Below, piece after piece: positions 25,538 to 35,222 of a DNA stretch of 64,000 nt; position 1 is the first letter of the stretch, and each line of letters opens with the position of its first letter. Source of the DNA: Protula sp. h YS-2021 (taxonomy: Eukaryota > Annelida > Polychaeta > Sabellida > Serpulidae); contig OX457029.1 of the NCBI GenBank assembly GCA_949752745.1, positions 12,836,039 to 12,900,038 of the forward strand. The letters are read 5' to 3'. A model generated the notes under the pieces. The model was not told the origin of the DNA and searched no databases. It was given only the letters and a program-made list of their open reading frames with translations. Made by a program: the position numbers and the translations under genes.

Positions 25538-25675
25538 ACAAGTTCAACAGTTGTTCAACAAATTGTTCAACAAGTTGTTCAACATGTTCAATAAGTTGTT
25601 CAACACGTTCAACATGTTGTTGTTCAACATGTTGTTCAACATGTTCAACAAGTTGTTGTTCAACAAGTTGTGTGT
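25538..25675. repeat. GTTCAACA iteron cluster upstream of the left zinc-finger gene
   Basis: About a dozen GTTCAACA or TGTTCAACAAGTTG-type units lie head to tail, many forming small palindromes (GTTCAACAAGTTGTTC). They end about 57 bases before the zinc-finger start. The mirrored cluster is at 28907-29043. Iterons of this kind can be transcription-factor sites or a replication-initiator array; neither is shown here. Confidence 0.8.
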
Positions 25676-25731
25676 AAAGCTATGTTCAAAGACTTTCTTA
25701 TCATTTGAATAGTGTAGGTTGAACCGAAACG

Positions 25732-26478
25732 ATGTATCAATGCAACATTTGTTCGAAATCTTACAATTGGCCACAAAGTCTTAAAAGACACTTAAAGGTT
25801 GCTCACACTTCAGAAGTGGATGAAGAATATATGGAATATATGGAAAACCCTGTAAAACTACCTTTCACGGAAACTTTAGATGAGTCTTCTATGGAAAGTC
25901 AAAGCGTCAACATAGCTGAAAAGAATGCACATGCTTGTACAGAATGTGGTGCATTATACAACAGCGAAGAAGCTTTGCTCAAACATATGGAGACGTGCGG
26001 TAAGGATGCTGATGACAGGAGTTCTGAAAGTGAGTCAGAAACAGACTCTGAAAGTGAGTTACAAATAGACTCTGTTTGGCATGATATGGTTCAAGAAGTC
26101 TACGACGACTATGATAACAAATTTCAAGAAAAGGTTTTAGAATATGAAGAACAAGGACTTGAAAATGCGCGTGAAATAGCAAGTTATGACCCCCGACCCA
26201 TTTATAAGCATGGACTAAAACAACTGTTTATGAGACTGTTCAACTATACCCAGCGTCTAGAACAAAGCCAACATTATCAAAAGATTTTAGAGGACGTTAA
26301 TTACTTTGTTGATGAAAAACATTATAAGTATTCCAAAGCACTAAAGGCGGCTATAAGGAAAAACAATACATTCTTTGAAGAGCTACTAGATATGGAGGAG
26401 GAGGAGGATGGTAGCAGTGACGAAGAAAGTGGCATGGACAATGAGGTGAAACAGATGCAGAAGAATAGTGTTATTTGA
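25732..26478 (+). CDS. C2H2/C2HC zinc-finger acidic protein, left-arm copy (altered C-terminus)
   Basis: This 248-residue protein is of unknown family. A classical C2H2 finger begins at the N-terminus (C4-x2-C7-x12-H20-x4-H25), and a second C2HC finger follows (C69-x2-C72-x12-H85-x3-C89). An acidic Ser/Glu-rich linker (about 93-110) leads into a mostly alpha-helical-looking region (about 115-215) and an acidic cluster (LDMEEEEDGSSDEES). The layout suggests a DNA-binding regulator. Compared with the right-arm copy a 10-bp deletion changes the last 11 residues, from EVQQSETDAEE to EVKQMQKNSVI-like, after the acidic patch. An AATAAA signal lies at 26490-26495. The gene converges on the PC4-domain gene. 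It is intronless, and lies antisense to the receptor gene within its intron. Confidence 0.85.
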   Translation: MYQCNICSKSYNWPQSLKRHLKVAHTSEVDEEYMEYMENPVKLPFTETLDESSMESQSVNIAEKNAHACTECGALYNSEEALLKHMETCGKDADDRSSESESETDSESELQIDSVWHDMVQEVYDDYDNKFQEKVLEYEEQGLENAREIASYDPRPIYKHGLKQLFMRLFNYTQRLEQSQHYQKILEDVNYFVDEKHYKYSKALKAAIRKNNTFFEELLDMEEEEDGSSDEESGMDNEVKQMQKNSVI

Positions 26479-26861
26479 CTAAACTTTATAATAAAGACTT
26501 TGTAAATGTTGTAATAGTTTATTAATTTTGTATTATTATCTATTACATTCCAGTATTGTATCATTATGTATATTATTCAAGTATTTTATTATTACGTATT
26601 ATATCCAAGTATTGTATGAGAAAAATAAATAAGTTGAAAAGCATCATAGGCGGTTCTTTTATTAAATATTACAAATATTTACAATTATGATAAAAACAAA
26701 ACTATTTCAAATACATATTATGCTAATACATGCACCTACTCATAAGAACTTTAATTGATAAGTTTACAAATGTTATAAAATCTAACTTTACATCAACCTA
26801 GATAATGTTAATTCATTTCATAGTCATACTGTTAAAATTGTATACAGTCACATATGACTTT

Positions 26862-27419
26862 CTACTCAACCATCTTCTGACAGTCACTACATTTATACAC
26901 ATCCATTTTCTGAAGCATGAGATCCACTGACGTCATTTGCTGCTTCAGCATTTGCCAGTCTTTCAATGACAACAAAATTCCCTTCTTGGTAGGATATAAC
27001 CTCCCAGATGCATGATTCGTAATATATTTACGAATGTTAACCATCACTTTCTGTTGATATTTCACCAATTTAATATATGTTTCTCCATTAATGGGTATCA
27101 TAACCAGTGAATCGTCTACACGCATCTCCTTCATGGTGGTATCAGCTTTACGCTCCGGTTCTCGCTTCATCTTAGGCTCTGTCTTAATTTTTTGCATTTT
27201 ACACGACGTAGTCTTAGCTGTTAACTCATCTCGTTTTATCTTTCTAAAATGTGGTCGCTTTTGACGCTGCTGATGTGACTTCACCTTGGAATCTACCCTG
27301 GGCATTGCCTTAGACTTTGCTGTAGGTATTGTCTCAGGCTTTACTATAAAATTTTCTGCAGGCATTGTCTCACTCACTATAGAGCATAAAAGGCATCTGT
27401 CCTCAGACATAACGTACAT
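26862..27419 (-). CDS. PC4-domain (transcriptional coactivator p15-like) ssDNA-binding protein, 185 aa
   Basis: The start codon and residues 1 to about 114 lie in the unique spacer; the 3' third lies in the left arm. The N-terminus has a CxxC (C9, C12) and a basic, low-complexity linker with KRPHFRKIKRDE and KTEPKMKREPER. Residues about 112-168 read as a PC4 C-terminal domain: strand-rich YIKLVKYQQKVMVNIRKY, the TKKGILLSLKDWQMLKQQ turn-helix, and a terminal CSDC (C177/C180). PC4 domains bind single-stranded or melted DNA as dimers and occur in host SUB1 and also in some phages and mobile elements. The pairing with a zinc-finger regulator suggests a role in element transcription or replication, but this is inference. 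A minus-strand AATAAA lies at about 26661-26656. Confidence 0.8.
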   Translation of the reverse strand: MYVMSEDRCLLCSIVSETMPAENFIVKPETIPTAKSKAMPRVDSKVKSHQQRQKRPHFRKIKRDELTAKTTSCKMQKIKTEPKMKREPERKADTTMKEMRVDDSLVMIPINGETYIKLVKYQQKVMVNIRKYITNHASGRLYPTKKGILLSLKDWQMLKQQMTSVDLMLQKMDVYKCSDCQKMVE

Positions 27420-27490
27420 TCTGTATCAAGATACTGAAGTGTGAACATGTCGACAGTGAGTGAACAACAACTACCATCTATGTCAAATGT
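27080..27490. other. Unique spacer at the palindrome centre
   Basis: This is the only part of the element present once. It holds the 5' two-thirds of the PC4-domain gene (minus) and, 27 bases away on the other strand, an ATG at 27447 opening a 17-codon frame (MSTVSEQQLPSMSNVIY) that stops just inside the right arm. The latter looks like the start of a third gene cut by the rearrangement. Confidence 0.6.
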
Positions 27491-27708
27491 CATATATTAA
27501 ATTGGTGAAATATCAACAGAAAGTGATGGTTAACATTCGTAAATATATTACGAATCATGCATCTGGGAGGTTATATCCTACCAAGAAGGGAATTTTGTTG
27601 TCATTGAAAGACTGGCAAATGCTGAAGCAGCAAATGACGTCAGTGGATCTCATGCTTCAGAAAATGGATGTGTATAAATGTAGTGACTGTCAGAAGATGG
27701 TTGAGTAG
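27487..27708 (+). pseudogene. Truncated PC4-domain gene, right-arm copy
   Basis: This is the right-arm counterpart of the PC4 gene's 3' end, with the same domain and CSDC terminus. It has lost all upstream coding sequence. The first ATG in frame is at 27487, four bases before the arm boundary, so at most a 73-residue domain-only protein could be made. Any use of the GTG upstream at 27460 is unsupported. The retained part is essentially the entire PC4 domain, so a short functional product is conceivable. Confidence 0.7.
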
Positions 27709-28101
27709 AAAGTCATATGCGACTGTATACAATTTTAACAGTATGACTATGAAATGAATTAACATTATCTAGGTTGATGTAAAGTTAGATTTTATAACAT
27801 TTGTAAACTTATCAATTTAAGTTCTTATGAGTAGGTGCATGTATTAGCATAATATGTATTTGAAATAGTTTTGTTTTTATCATAATTGTAAATATTTGTA
27901 ATATTTAATAAAAGAACCGCCTATGATGCTTTTCAACTTATTTATTTTTCTCATACAATACTTGGATATAATACGTAATAATAAAATACTTGAATAATAT
28001 ACATAATGATACAATACTTGAATATAATAGACAATAATACAAAATTAATAAACTATTACAACATTTACAAAGTCTTTATTATAAAGTTTAGTCAAATAAC
28101 A

Positions 28102-28848
28102 CTATTCTTCTGCATCTGTTTCACTCTGTTGCACCTCATTGTCCATGCCACTTTCTTCGTCACTGCTACCATCCTCCTCCTCCTCCATATCTAGTAGCTC
28201 TTCAAAGAATGTATTGTTTTTCCTTATAGCCGCCTTTAGTGCTTTGGAATACTTATAATGTTTTTCATCAACAAAGTAATTAACGTCCTCTAAAATCTTT
28301 TGATAATGTTGGCTTTGTTCTAGACGCTGGGTATAGTTGAACAGTCTCATAAACAGTTGTTTTAGTCCATGCTTATAAATGGGTCGGGGGTCATAACTTG
28401 CTATTTCACGCGCATTTTCAAGTCCTTGTTCTTCATATTCTAAAACCTTTTCTTGAAATTTGTTATCATAGTCGTCGTAGACTTCTTGAACCATATCATG
28501 CCAAACAGAGTCTATTTGTAACTCACTTTCAGAGTCTGTTTCTGACTCACTTTCAGAACTCCTGTCATCAGCATCCTTACCGCACGTCTCCATATGTTTG
28601 AGCAAAGCTTCTTCGCTGTTGTATAATGCACCACATTCTGTACAAGCATGTGCATTCTTTTCAGCTATGTTGACGCTTTGACTTTCCATAGAAGACTCAT
28701 CTAAAGTTTCCGTGAAAGGTAGTTTTACAGGGTTTTCCATATATTCCATATATTCTTCATCCACTTCTGAAGTGTGAGCAACCTTTAAGTGTCTTTTAAG
28801 ACTTTGTGGCCAATTGTAAGATTTCGAACAAATGTTGCATTGATACAT
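28102..28848 (-). CDS. C2H2/C2HC zinc-finger acidic protein, right-arm copy (probably the intact form)
   Basis: 248 residues, identical by eye to the left copy through the second finger, the helical region and the acidic patch. It ends EVQQSETDAEE, continuing the acidic character, so this is probably the ancestral C-terminus. Finger ligands are C4/C7/H20/H25 and C69/C72/H85/C89. The start follows the mirrored GTTCAACA iteron cluster, and the gene converges on the truncated PC4 copy. Two conserved open copies in opposite arms imply recent formation or arm-to-arm homogenisation. Confidence 0.85.
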   Translation of the reverse strand: MYQCNICSKSYNWPQSLKRHLKVAHTSEVDEEYMEYMENPVKLPFTETLDESSMESQSVNIAEKNAHACTECGALYNSEEALLKHMETCGKDADDRSSESESETDSESELQIDSVWHDMVQEVYDDYDNKFQEKVLEYEEQGLENAREIASYDPRPIYKHGLKQLFMRLFNYTQRLEQSQHYQKILEDVNYFVDEKHYKYSKALKAAIRKNNTFFEELLDMEEEEDGSSDEESGMDNEVQQSETDAEE

Positions 28849-28906
28849 CGTTTCGGTTCAACCTACACTATTCAAATGATAAGAAAGTCTTTGAACATAG
28901 CTTTAC

Positions 28907-29043
28907 ACACAACTTGTTGAACAACAACTTGTTGAACATGTTGAACAACATGTCGAACAACAACATGTTGAACGTTTTGAACAACATATTGAACATGTTG
29001 AACAACTTGTTGAACAATTTGTTGAACAACTGTTGAACTTGTT
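28907..29043. repeat. GTTCAACA iteron cluster, right arm
   Basis: This is the mirror copy of the left cluster, read as TGTTGAAC on the plus strand. A few units carry substitutions, such as an ATATTGAAC unit, relative to the left arm. Confidence 0.8.
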
Positions 29044-29124
29044 AAAAATATTATTGAACAATACCATGACGTAATATGTTCTAAAAAAATAATTCAAACA
29101 CGTGTTTCGAATGGGGCTTGTCAA

Positions 29125-30080
29125 AAACTAAATTTGTTAAATTGTGTTTAGAACTCTGATTTTTACCCTACTACACCATGGTAAAATGTTCAAACTTATT
29201 TTATACATTATATTTTCCAAAACTACATTTGTTAAATGTGCTTTAGAACTCTGATTTTTACCCTACTACACCATAGTAAAATGTTCAAACTTATTTTATA
29301 CATTATATGTTTTCCAAAAACTACATTTGTTAAATGTGCTTTAGAAGTGTCATTTTCCAACTACTATGACATAAAACATAACATTGGGCTTAACGTAGGG
29401 TAAACCCCATTCCTTCTCAAATTTATTGATCGTTTCACGCTCTGAACGAGTGCACTCTGAAATTTATGCTACTTACATGTAATCAAAATATGATGTGTAA
29501 CTTTTAAAACTTGTTCAGAATTGCTGACTCAGCAGAATTTTACTCTCTTGAATGTCTCACCTGCAGTTGTAGAGCAGCAGAGACATCTAGCGGTGAAGTC
29601 AAATGGTATTCATCCGCCAAATGGTATTCATCCGCGAACACAGGAAATAACTGAATCAAACAGTGTAATTTTCATACAAATTGGTTAAGTATAACGAAAG
29701 TTAGGTCACTTTTAAGTTAAAATGGCGGCATGCGACAAAAAATGCATACAGCCGTCGGTGCAACTAGCCAATGACTATGTTAAAACTAGATATAAAACTG
29801 AATCAAACAGCGAAATTTTCATACAAATCGGTCAACTATAACGAAAGTTATCGCAATTTTAAGTTAAAATGGCGGCTTGTTGCAAAAATGCATGCAGCAG
29901 TCGGTGCAAGTAGCCCATGACTATGTTAAAATTTTACATAAAACTTAATCAAACAGTGAAATTTTTATACAAATCGGTCAACTATAACGAAAGTTATCGC
30001 AATTTTAAGTAAGGTGGGGGGGGTTCTGTCCCGACTGCCGGCTAGGACGGGGTCTGTCCCGACTGCCGGCTGGGGGGGGG
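29125..30080. repeat. Mirrored tandem arrays of the right arm
   Basis: It contains, in inverted order, the array of about 97 bp (29125-29350), the array of about 146 bp (29655-30012) and two GC-rich repeats (30014-30080). It corresponds to 24450-25455 in the left arm. Confidence 0.8.
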
Positions 30081-30124
30081 GGTAGAATGACGTCACTGTG
30101 GCAGAACCCTGACTTTCCTACTAC

Positions 30125-30130
30125 TCGCAA
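30125..30130. repeat. Right copy of TCGCAA flanking the palindromic element
   Basis: It directly abuts the outer end CCTACTAC of the right arm and equals 24390-24395. Confidence 0.65.
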
Positions 30131-32541
30131 TAAAGCGCATGTTTACAGACGTTCTTAAAAACAGACTTTACGTTTAATTATACTGTGCGAAAAAATTATG
30201 ACGAAGTAAAAGAGCACGAATAAATAGAAACTAAAATGTATGAAATATAAATGTTTCGATACAAGTGAAATTGTCGCGAGGCCACTTTAGTGATCGCGAG
30301 AAAAATTTTGAATTTATAGCATACTGGTTTTGATGTTTTGGACGAATATACGCCCATACCAACTCGGCACTGTGTTTCTTCGCTTTTACTCTAGTTTCAC
30401 TTTAGATGTAGTATTATGATGATCCCTTCATGGAACTATTTTAAATTTTCTACATAATGAAACTGATATAGTTTGTATTCGTTTGAGTTCCGCACAGTTT
30501 TCTTTCTTTTTTTGTTTTTTTGTTTTTTTTTTTTTGTTTTTTTTTTTTTTTTGAGCTACGAAAGAAATCTCCTGCTTTTCAGGAGTGTAACAGCTGTTTT
30601 TACAGTGCAGTATTTTTTATTTTGTTTTATTATTTATATTTTTTGTTGGACATGTTATTCAGCGAAACGGTACAAAGACACATGCTGTCTTTGACTTTGT
30701 TGTATTCAAATAGCTATAAACAGCTGTATTTAAACTGGTCATAGATTGCCGATATAGTCTACTGGAAACTTTTATTATGAAATTAATTTCATCTTTGTGT
30801 CAAAAAGTGACATTTTTTGTAGATTTTTATTTATTTATTCCGTATTTAAGGCGTTATTTGTTTGACTGGATTTAATTCTTGAAATAATATAAGACTCTGT
30901 AGGTTTTTGTATGTAATTTTGTACAGTTGAGGAGTATTCTTGAGTTCATCTCAGTTAGCGTCATGCAAGAGCGTCATGCAAGAATTAAATTCTCGGCACA
31001 ACGATCTTTCGTATTGATGCGTATCTGCAATTTTGGCTCGAAGACCAAAACGAGGACGAGCTTAAAAAGTCTTTAAATTTCATACATTTTGTAAATGTCT
31101 AACTTGAAATTATTTCTGAAATGTTTTCTGTCCCTCTATATGCTATCTTTCTTTAAAAACAGTTTCTAAATCCTCCCCTTTTAAGAGCTTTTTGGATTAG
31201 TTCTTTTAATTATGCATTACGACTTGCGATTGTTCGCGAAGTAAAAATGTCTTACTTGATTATTTATTTGGCTGAGGTTCTTTTGTTGACATTTTAAAAT
31301 GTCAAGAACGAAAGTACTTGGAGAAAAACATCATTTTCTCCACACAAAATTATTTTGTTTTAAATAATATTCGTGGCAGAGCACAATAAGTTTGTTTGGA
31401 ATTGGCTTTCTAAGCTGGGTATTTTCACCCCCAGAACAAAAAGCCCAGGAGACGTGTTACGTCACACAGTAAAAATTAAAAACAAAACAATCAACTAACT
31501 ATCAAAACTAAAGCAAACAAGTTTATTAATCACTTAGAAATTTTCAGCGGATTCCCTACTGGGTGGGAGGAACAGGAACATCTTATACAGAATAGACCGA
31601 ACAGCCCAGAGGTCGGCAGTTGGACAACAACACAGAATCGTGTAATAACATGAAGTGCCGTTAAACTATGCTCAAAGGTTATCTGTAGGCAACATGTCAC
31701 CATATTTCTTTCTAATTATTTTGGCTGAAAGAATGAGGACTTCTGCATCAGTTCAGTGCATTGACAAACTAATTAAAAAGTGATGTGACTAAAGTGTAAA
31801 GATTAAAAAAAGCAGTTGCAAATACATTGAATTATGGTATCAGAGATTTAGCTACCCCACTAGACTCTTCTCAGGACACAACGGTATAGATACTATGCCT
31901 CCATAACATAAAAAAGAAACGTAAAACACCATCATACTGCTAAAAAACGCACTAAAACCGTAAGTAATAATTGTTCAATGTTAACCGCAACATAGAAGTC
32001 TATAGTCAAGCCATGCAATAAAGCACATACTAAGGCATACTGACTTATTTCAGAGTCAAAACATATGTTGGCACATGTAGACATATATCAGAGTCAAAAC
32101 ACATGCAGACACATGCTGACTTATTTCGAGGTAGGTCAACATTTTCACACTAGTCAATATTATTTCATGTGGACTCAAAATAAGTCAATGTCTGCTTGAC
32201 GTCAAGCCGCCGTAGATCCACAAGGCCTTAAAGTAATTAATATAAATAAATCTCCGCTGCAACATTTCCAAAAAACCTGCACGTAGGGTTACAACCTTGT
32301 CAGCTAAATGCTTGTCATATCAAGCAGTCTGGGTTCTGATTTAATGGCTGTCTCAATTCCATTATGACTTCTTAACAAAAGAGGCGAGATTGGATTGATG
32401 CTGTTGTAGACTTTCTAAAATAGGACTAGGAACGCAAATTGAGTGAGAAACTTGATTTCGAGTGAGCGCACAGTAATAACTTGACTTTGTAAAATAACGG
32501 AAACAAAGCTTTATGAACTTAATGGTTTAATAGAAGGAATC

Positions 32542-32601
<60 letters not shown>

Positions 32602-32623
32602 CAGACAGATAGGTAGATAAATG

Positions 32624-32664
<41 letters not shown>

Positions 32665-32665
32665 G

Positions 32666-32758
<93 letters not shown>
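32542..32758. repeat. (TAGA)n microsatellite, about 215 bp
   Basis: Nearly pure GATA/TAGA repeats with a degenerate block near 32600-32625. The YLSI-type minus-strand frames across it are artefacts. Confidence 0.97.
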
Positions 32759-33067
32759 TTGGAACCAGTCATAGGGGGGCATGCCTTATGTATAGCACTC
32801 AGGGAGACCATTTGTTCCTAGACGTTGTAGGAACTGTGTGTGATTTTTTCTTCTTTTCATCTTAAGTAGCAAAAAAATTAATACATAATATTTAGCGGAT
32901 ATTAAATAAAAACCGCAGTTTTCTCTTTGGTTTCCTTAAAGCTGATTTTTCGACACATATTTATACACGGTATCAATTTTAGGGTCAAATTAAAAGCTTG
33001 TTATCATGTGGCAATACACAAATTTTAAAACAAATTACTATATTCACTATGCTATAGAATCATTCGT

Positions 33068-33089
33068 TTATTATTATTATTATTATTAA

Positions 33090-33132
<43 letters not shown>

Positions 33133-33239
33133 TGCTGTGTAGTTTCGTAATGTTTGAGCACGCTAAGAATTACCTGCTTTTGGTATCCCTCAATTTTTGG
33201 TCTCCCTAATACCGTTGTTTTTGCTATTGCTGGAGGTAC

Positions 33240-33316
<77 letters not shown>

Positions 33317-33330
33317 CATATATATATTTA
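33068..33330. repeat. (ATT)n and (TA)n microsatellites
   Basis: (ATT)n covers about 33068-33131. After about 110 bases of other sequence, (TA)n covers about 33245-33330 with a few interruptions at its end. Confidence 0.93.
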
Positions 33331-34692
33331 TTTCTGTGTGTCACAGGAAATTCGAGTGATCAGGTAAATGTCTAGGGAATTCACGTATTTGATGCGACCT
33401 CAGGGGAATACAGGTATATCATATTGATGGGGAGCGGGGTTGCTTAAGGTTATAAACAATTGTATATTTTCACGTTGCGCTCAGAATGTAAACTGACCTC
33501 CCCCCCCCCACACCCCCCCCCCCCCCCCCCCCCTGTATGCTCCACCCCTCCACCTGAATATAGATGCAGAAAGTGATTGTTTGCTTCTTGGTTCATCTAC
33601 AACCAGGGTACACTTAGCAAAATAATACCTTCATAAATGACAGTAAAATAATTCGCACACATCCCAGAAGAAGAATAAAAATGTGATTAGTATATTACAG
33701 ACAAATTACATGTTTGGATTATTGACAATAATCCACTACAAGGCAGTTACGAAGTCACCGAATTGGCTGTTATATGTCAAATACTGAAAAGAGAAGTGTC
33801 ACACTTCAAGTGTGTTATTTCAATGAAATAAGGCCAGTTCGCAGAAAAATCAGCGGATAGATAATGAAAAATAGAGAGTTTGCGTAGAACGTTCACTCGT
33901 AGTCTTGGCAATGCTGAACGCGGAAGGAGACGGACAGTTTTTCAGATTCTATGCCAGTCATTGCCTAACGCGCGGAAGTAAACTTTCTATAAAAGCCTGC
34001 CTACTGGGTCTTGGACGCGAATCCAAGGCCTACTTAACCTCATAACGAAGTGTGAGAACTATCATCTAATTCAGTCTTTATTTCACTCTTTCCTGTGTAG
34101 TTGTCTCCAGTTTTCTAGTTTACAACACATCCGAACTCACATATGACAGGAAAAAATTTGAAAGGTAAATCTGAAAATACATTTTAACGATTTTGATTGA
34201 CTGAAAGCAGCACGCTGTCAATATTACTTCAATTTACTTGATAGATTTTGAATGGCGAAATTTTTAATGCCAATTGGCAGATTTAACCTTATGCTAAACG
34301 AGGACGATGCAATTTTCAGGGGCACTGCCGAGGGTGTTTTCATTCTGTATCTTAAGCTAGAGCTACAGTCATAAAAAAAAACTAAAAAAAAAAAAAAAAA
34401 GAAAACAACAAGTCACAAAAATAAATAGGGATAAACAAGACAAGTTTCTATTTTTTGTTATATTATTTATTTATTTATTTTATATTACTTTTCAGTCTCA
34501 AATATAGGTCACAAAAGATTGTTTAACACGGTCCACTGTGCTGTGTCCACTTTCCTATTTGGTCTATTTCCTGACGGTTGCTAATATAAAGAATTAAAAG
34601 TTCATCAATGGCCTTTATTTCTGGATTAAAACAAGTAAAAAAACTAAAATACCAAAATGATGCTGTCGTTTATTTCTTGTAAGTAATTGCAT

Positions 34693-35222
34693 CAACCAAA
34701 ACAAAGACAAGATGTAGTGTATATTGAGATACAACGCATCGTTAAAGAATGTAATTAAAACATTTTCAGTTTATCAAGAATTAGTTTCAATTTTCTCGTT
34801 TATATATGTCGTTGGCAACTAAAGTTGGTTAGAGTTCAAATAAGCTACTGTCTTTTGTGTCTATAGTATTATTATAAATTTACATAGAGAACTGCTGCTT
34901 TAACTGAAATGTTCAATGAGTGCTGTGGTTGAAAAAGAATACTAGGAAAGTTTTGCAGAAAAAGTGATTCTGTCAACCAAATAAATATCAGATGCAGTGT
35001 ATATAAATATTTAAGATATTAAAATATTTAAGATACAATGCATCGTTGAAGAATGTATTTTAATAAATTTTCAGCTGATCATGAATCAGTTTTCTCGTTA
35101 GCATCTGTCCTTGGCAAACTAAGGTTGCTTGAGTTTAAATAAGCTATTGTCTTTTGTGTCTATAATTATGTGTTTACATAGAGAACAGCTGCTTTAACTG
35201 AAATATTCAATGAGTGCTGTGA
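34693..35222. repeat. Diverged tandem duplication, unit about 280 bp
   Basis: 34693-34928 and 34974-35222 are related. Shared landmarks include CAACCAAA, ATACAACGCATCGTT-like, AAATAAGCTA(C/T)TGTCTTTTG and TTTACATAGAGAAC(A)GCTGC, ending TCAATGAGTGCTGTG. Indels and about 10-15 percent substitutions by eye suggest an old event. Confidence 0.85.

Larger units (their letters stand above)
24396..27079 (+). repeat. Left arm of the palindrome (terminal inverted repeat)
   Basis: It is the reverse complement of 27491-30124. It ends inward at the base where CATATATTAAATTGG-type sequence (read on the minus strand) stops matching. Against the right arm it has a 10-bp deletion in the zinc-finger gene, two extra GC-rich outer repeats and several substitutions. 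Confidence 0.9.
24396..30124. mobile_element. 5.7-kb palindromic DNA element with about 2.65-kb terminal inverted repeats
   Basis: The left arm is about 24396-27079 and the right arm about 27491-30124, reading as reverse complements of each other. They enclose a unique spacer of about 411 bp. Outer ends are TAGGAAAGT(A/C)AGGGTTCTGCC followed by CACAGTGACGTCATTCTACC. Each arm carries, from outside in, GC-rich repeats with core CCGGCAGTCGGGACAGA (about 4 copies left, 2 right), a tandem array of about 146 bp, a tandem array of about 97 bp, GTTCAACA iterons, a zinc-finger gene, and the 3' part of a PC4-domain gene. The arms differ by scattered substitutions and indels, so they are not a simple duplicated read. 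No transposase, integrase or polymerase is encoded, so the element is non-autonomous or a deletion derivative. Long TIRs and a 6-bp flanking repeat recall Polinton/Maverick or other protein-primed linear DNA elements, but that is inference. Confidence 0.9.
27491..30124 (-). repeat. Right arm of the palindrome (terminal inverted repeat)
   Basis: It is the reverse complement of the left arm and starts immediately after the 411-bp spacer. It carries the version of the zinc-finger gene with the acidic C-terminus and a truncated copy of the PC4-domain gene. Confidence 0.9.

Noticed and set aside
27460..27708. Right-arm PC4 frame as an 82-aa gene starting at GTG 27460
   Set aside because: A GTG start is unlikely in a eukaryote; the first ATG is at 27487 and the frame is a truncated copy of the opposite gene.
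24396..30124. Palindrome as an assembly fold-back artefact
   Set aside because: The arms differ by substitutions, a 10-bp indel and unequal repeat counts, and a unique spacer and flanking 6-bp repeat are present. Long reads would still be needed for certainty.
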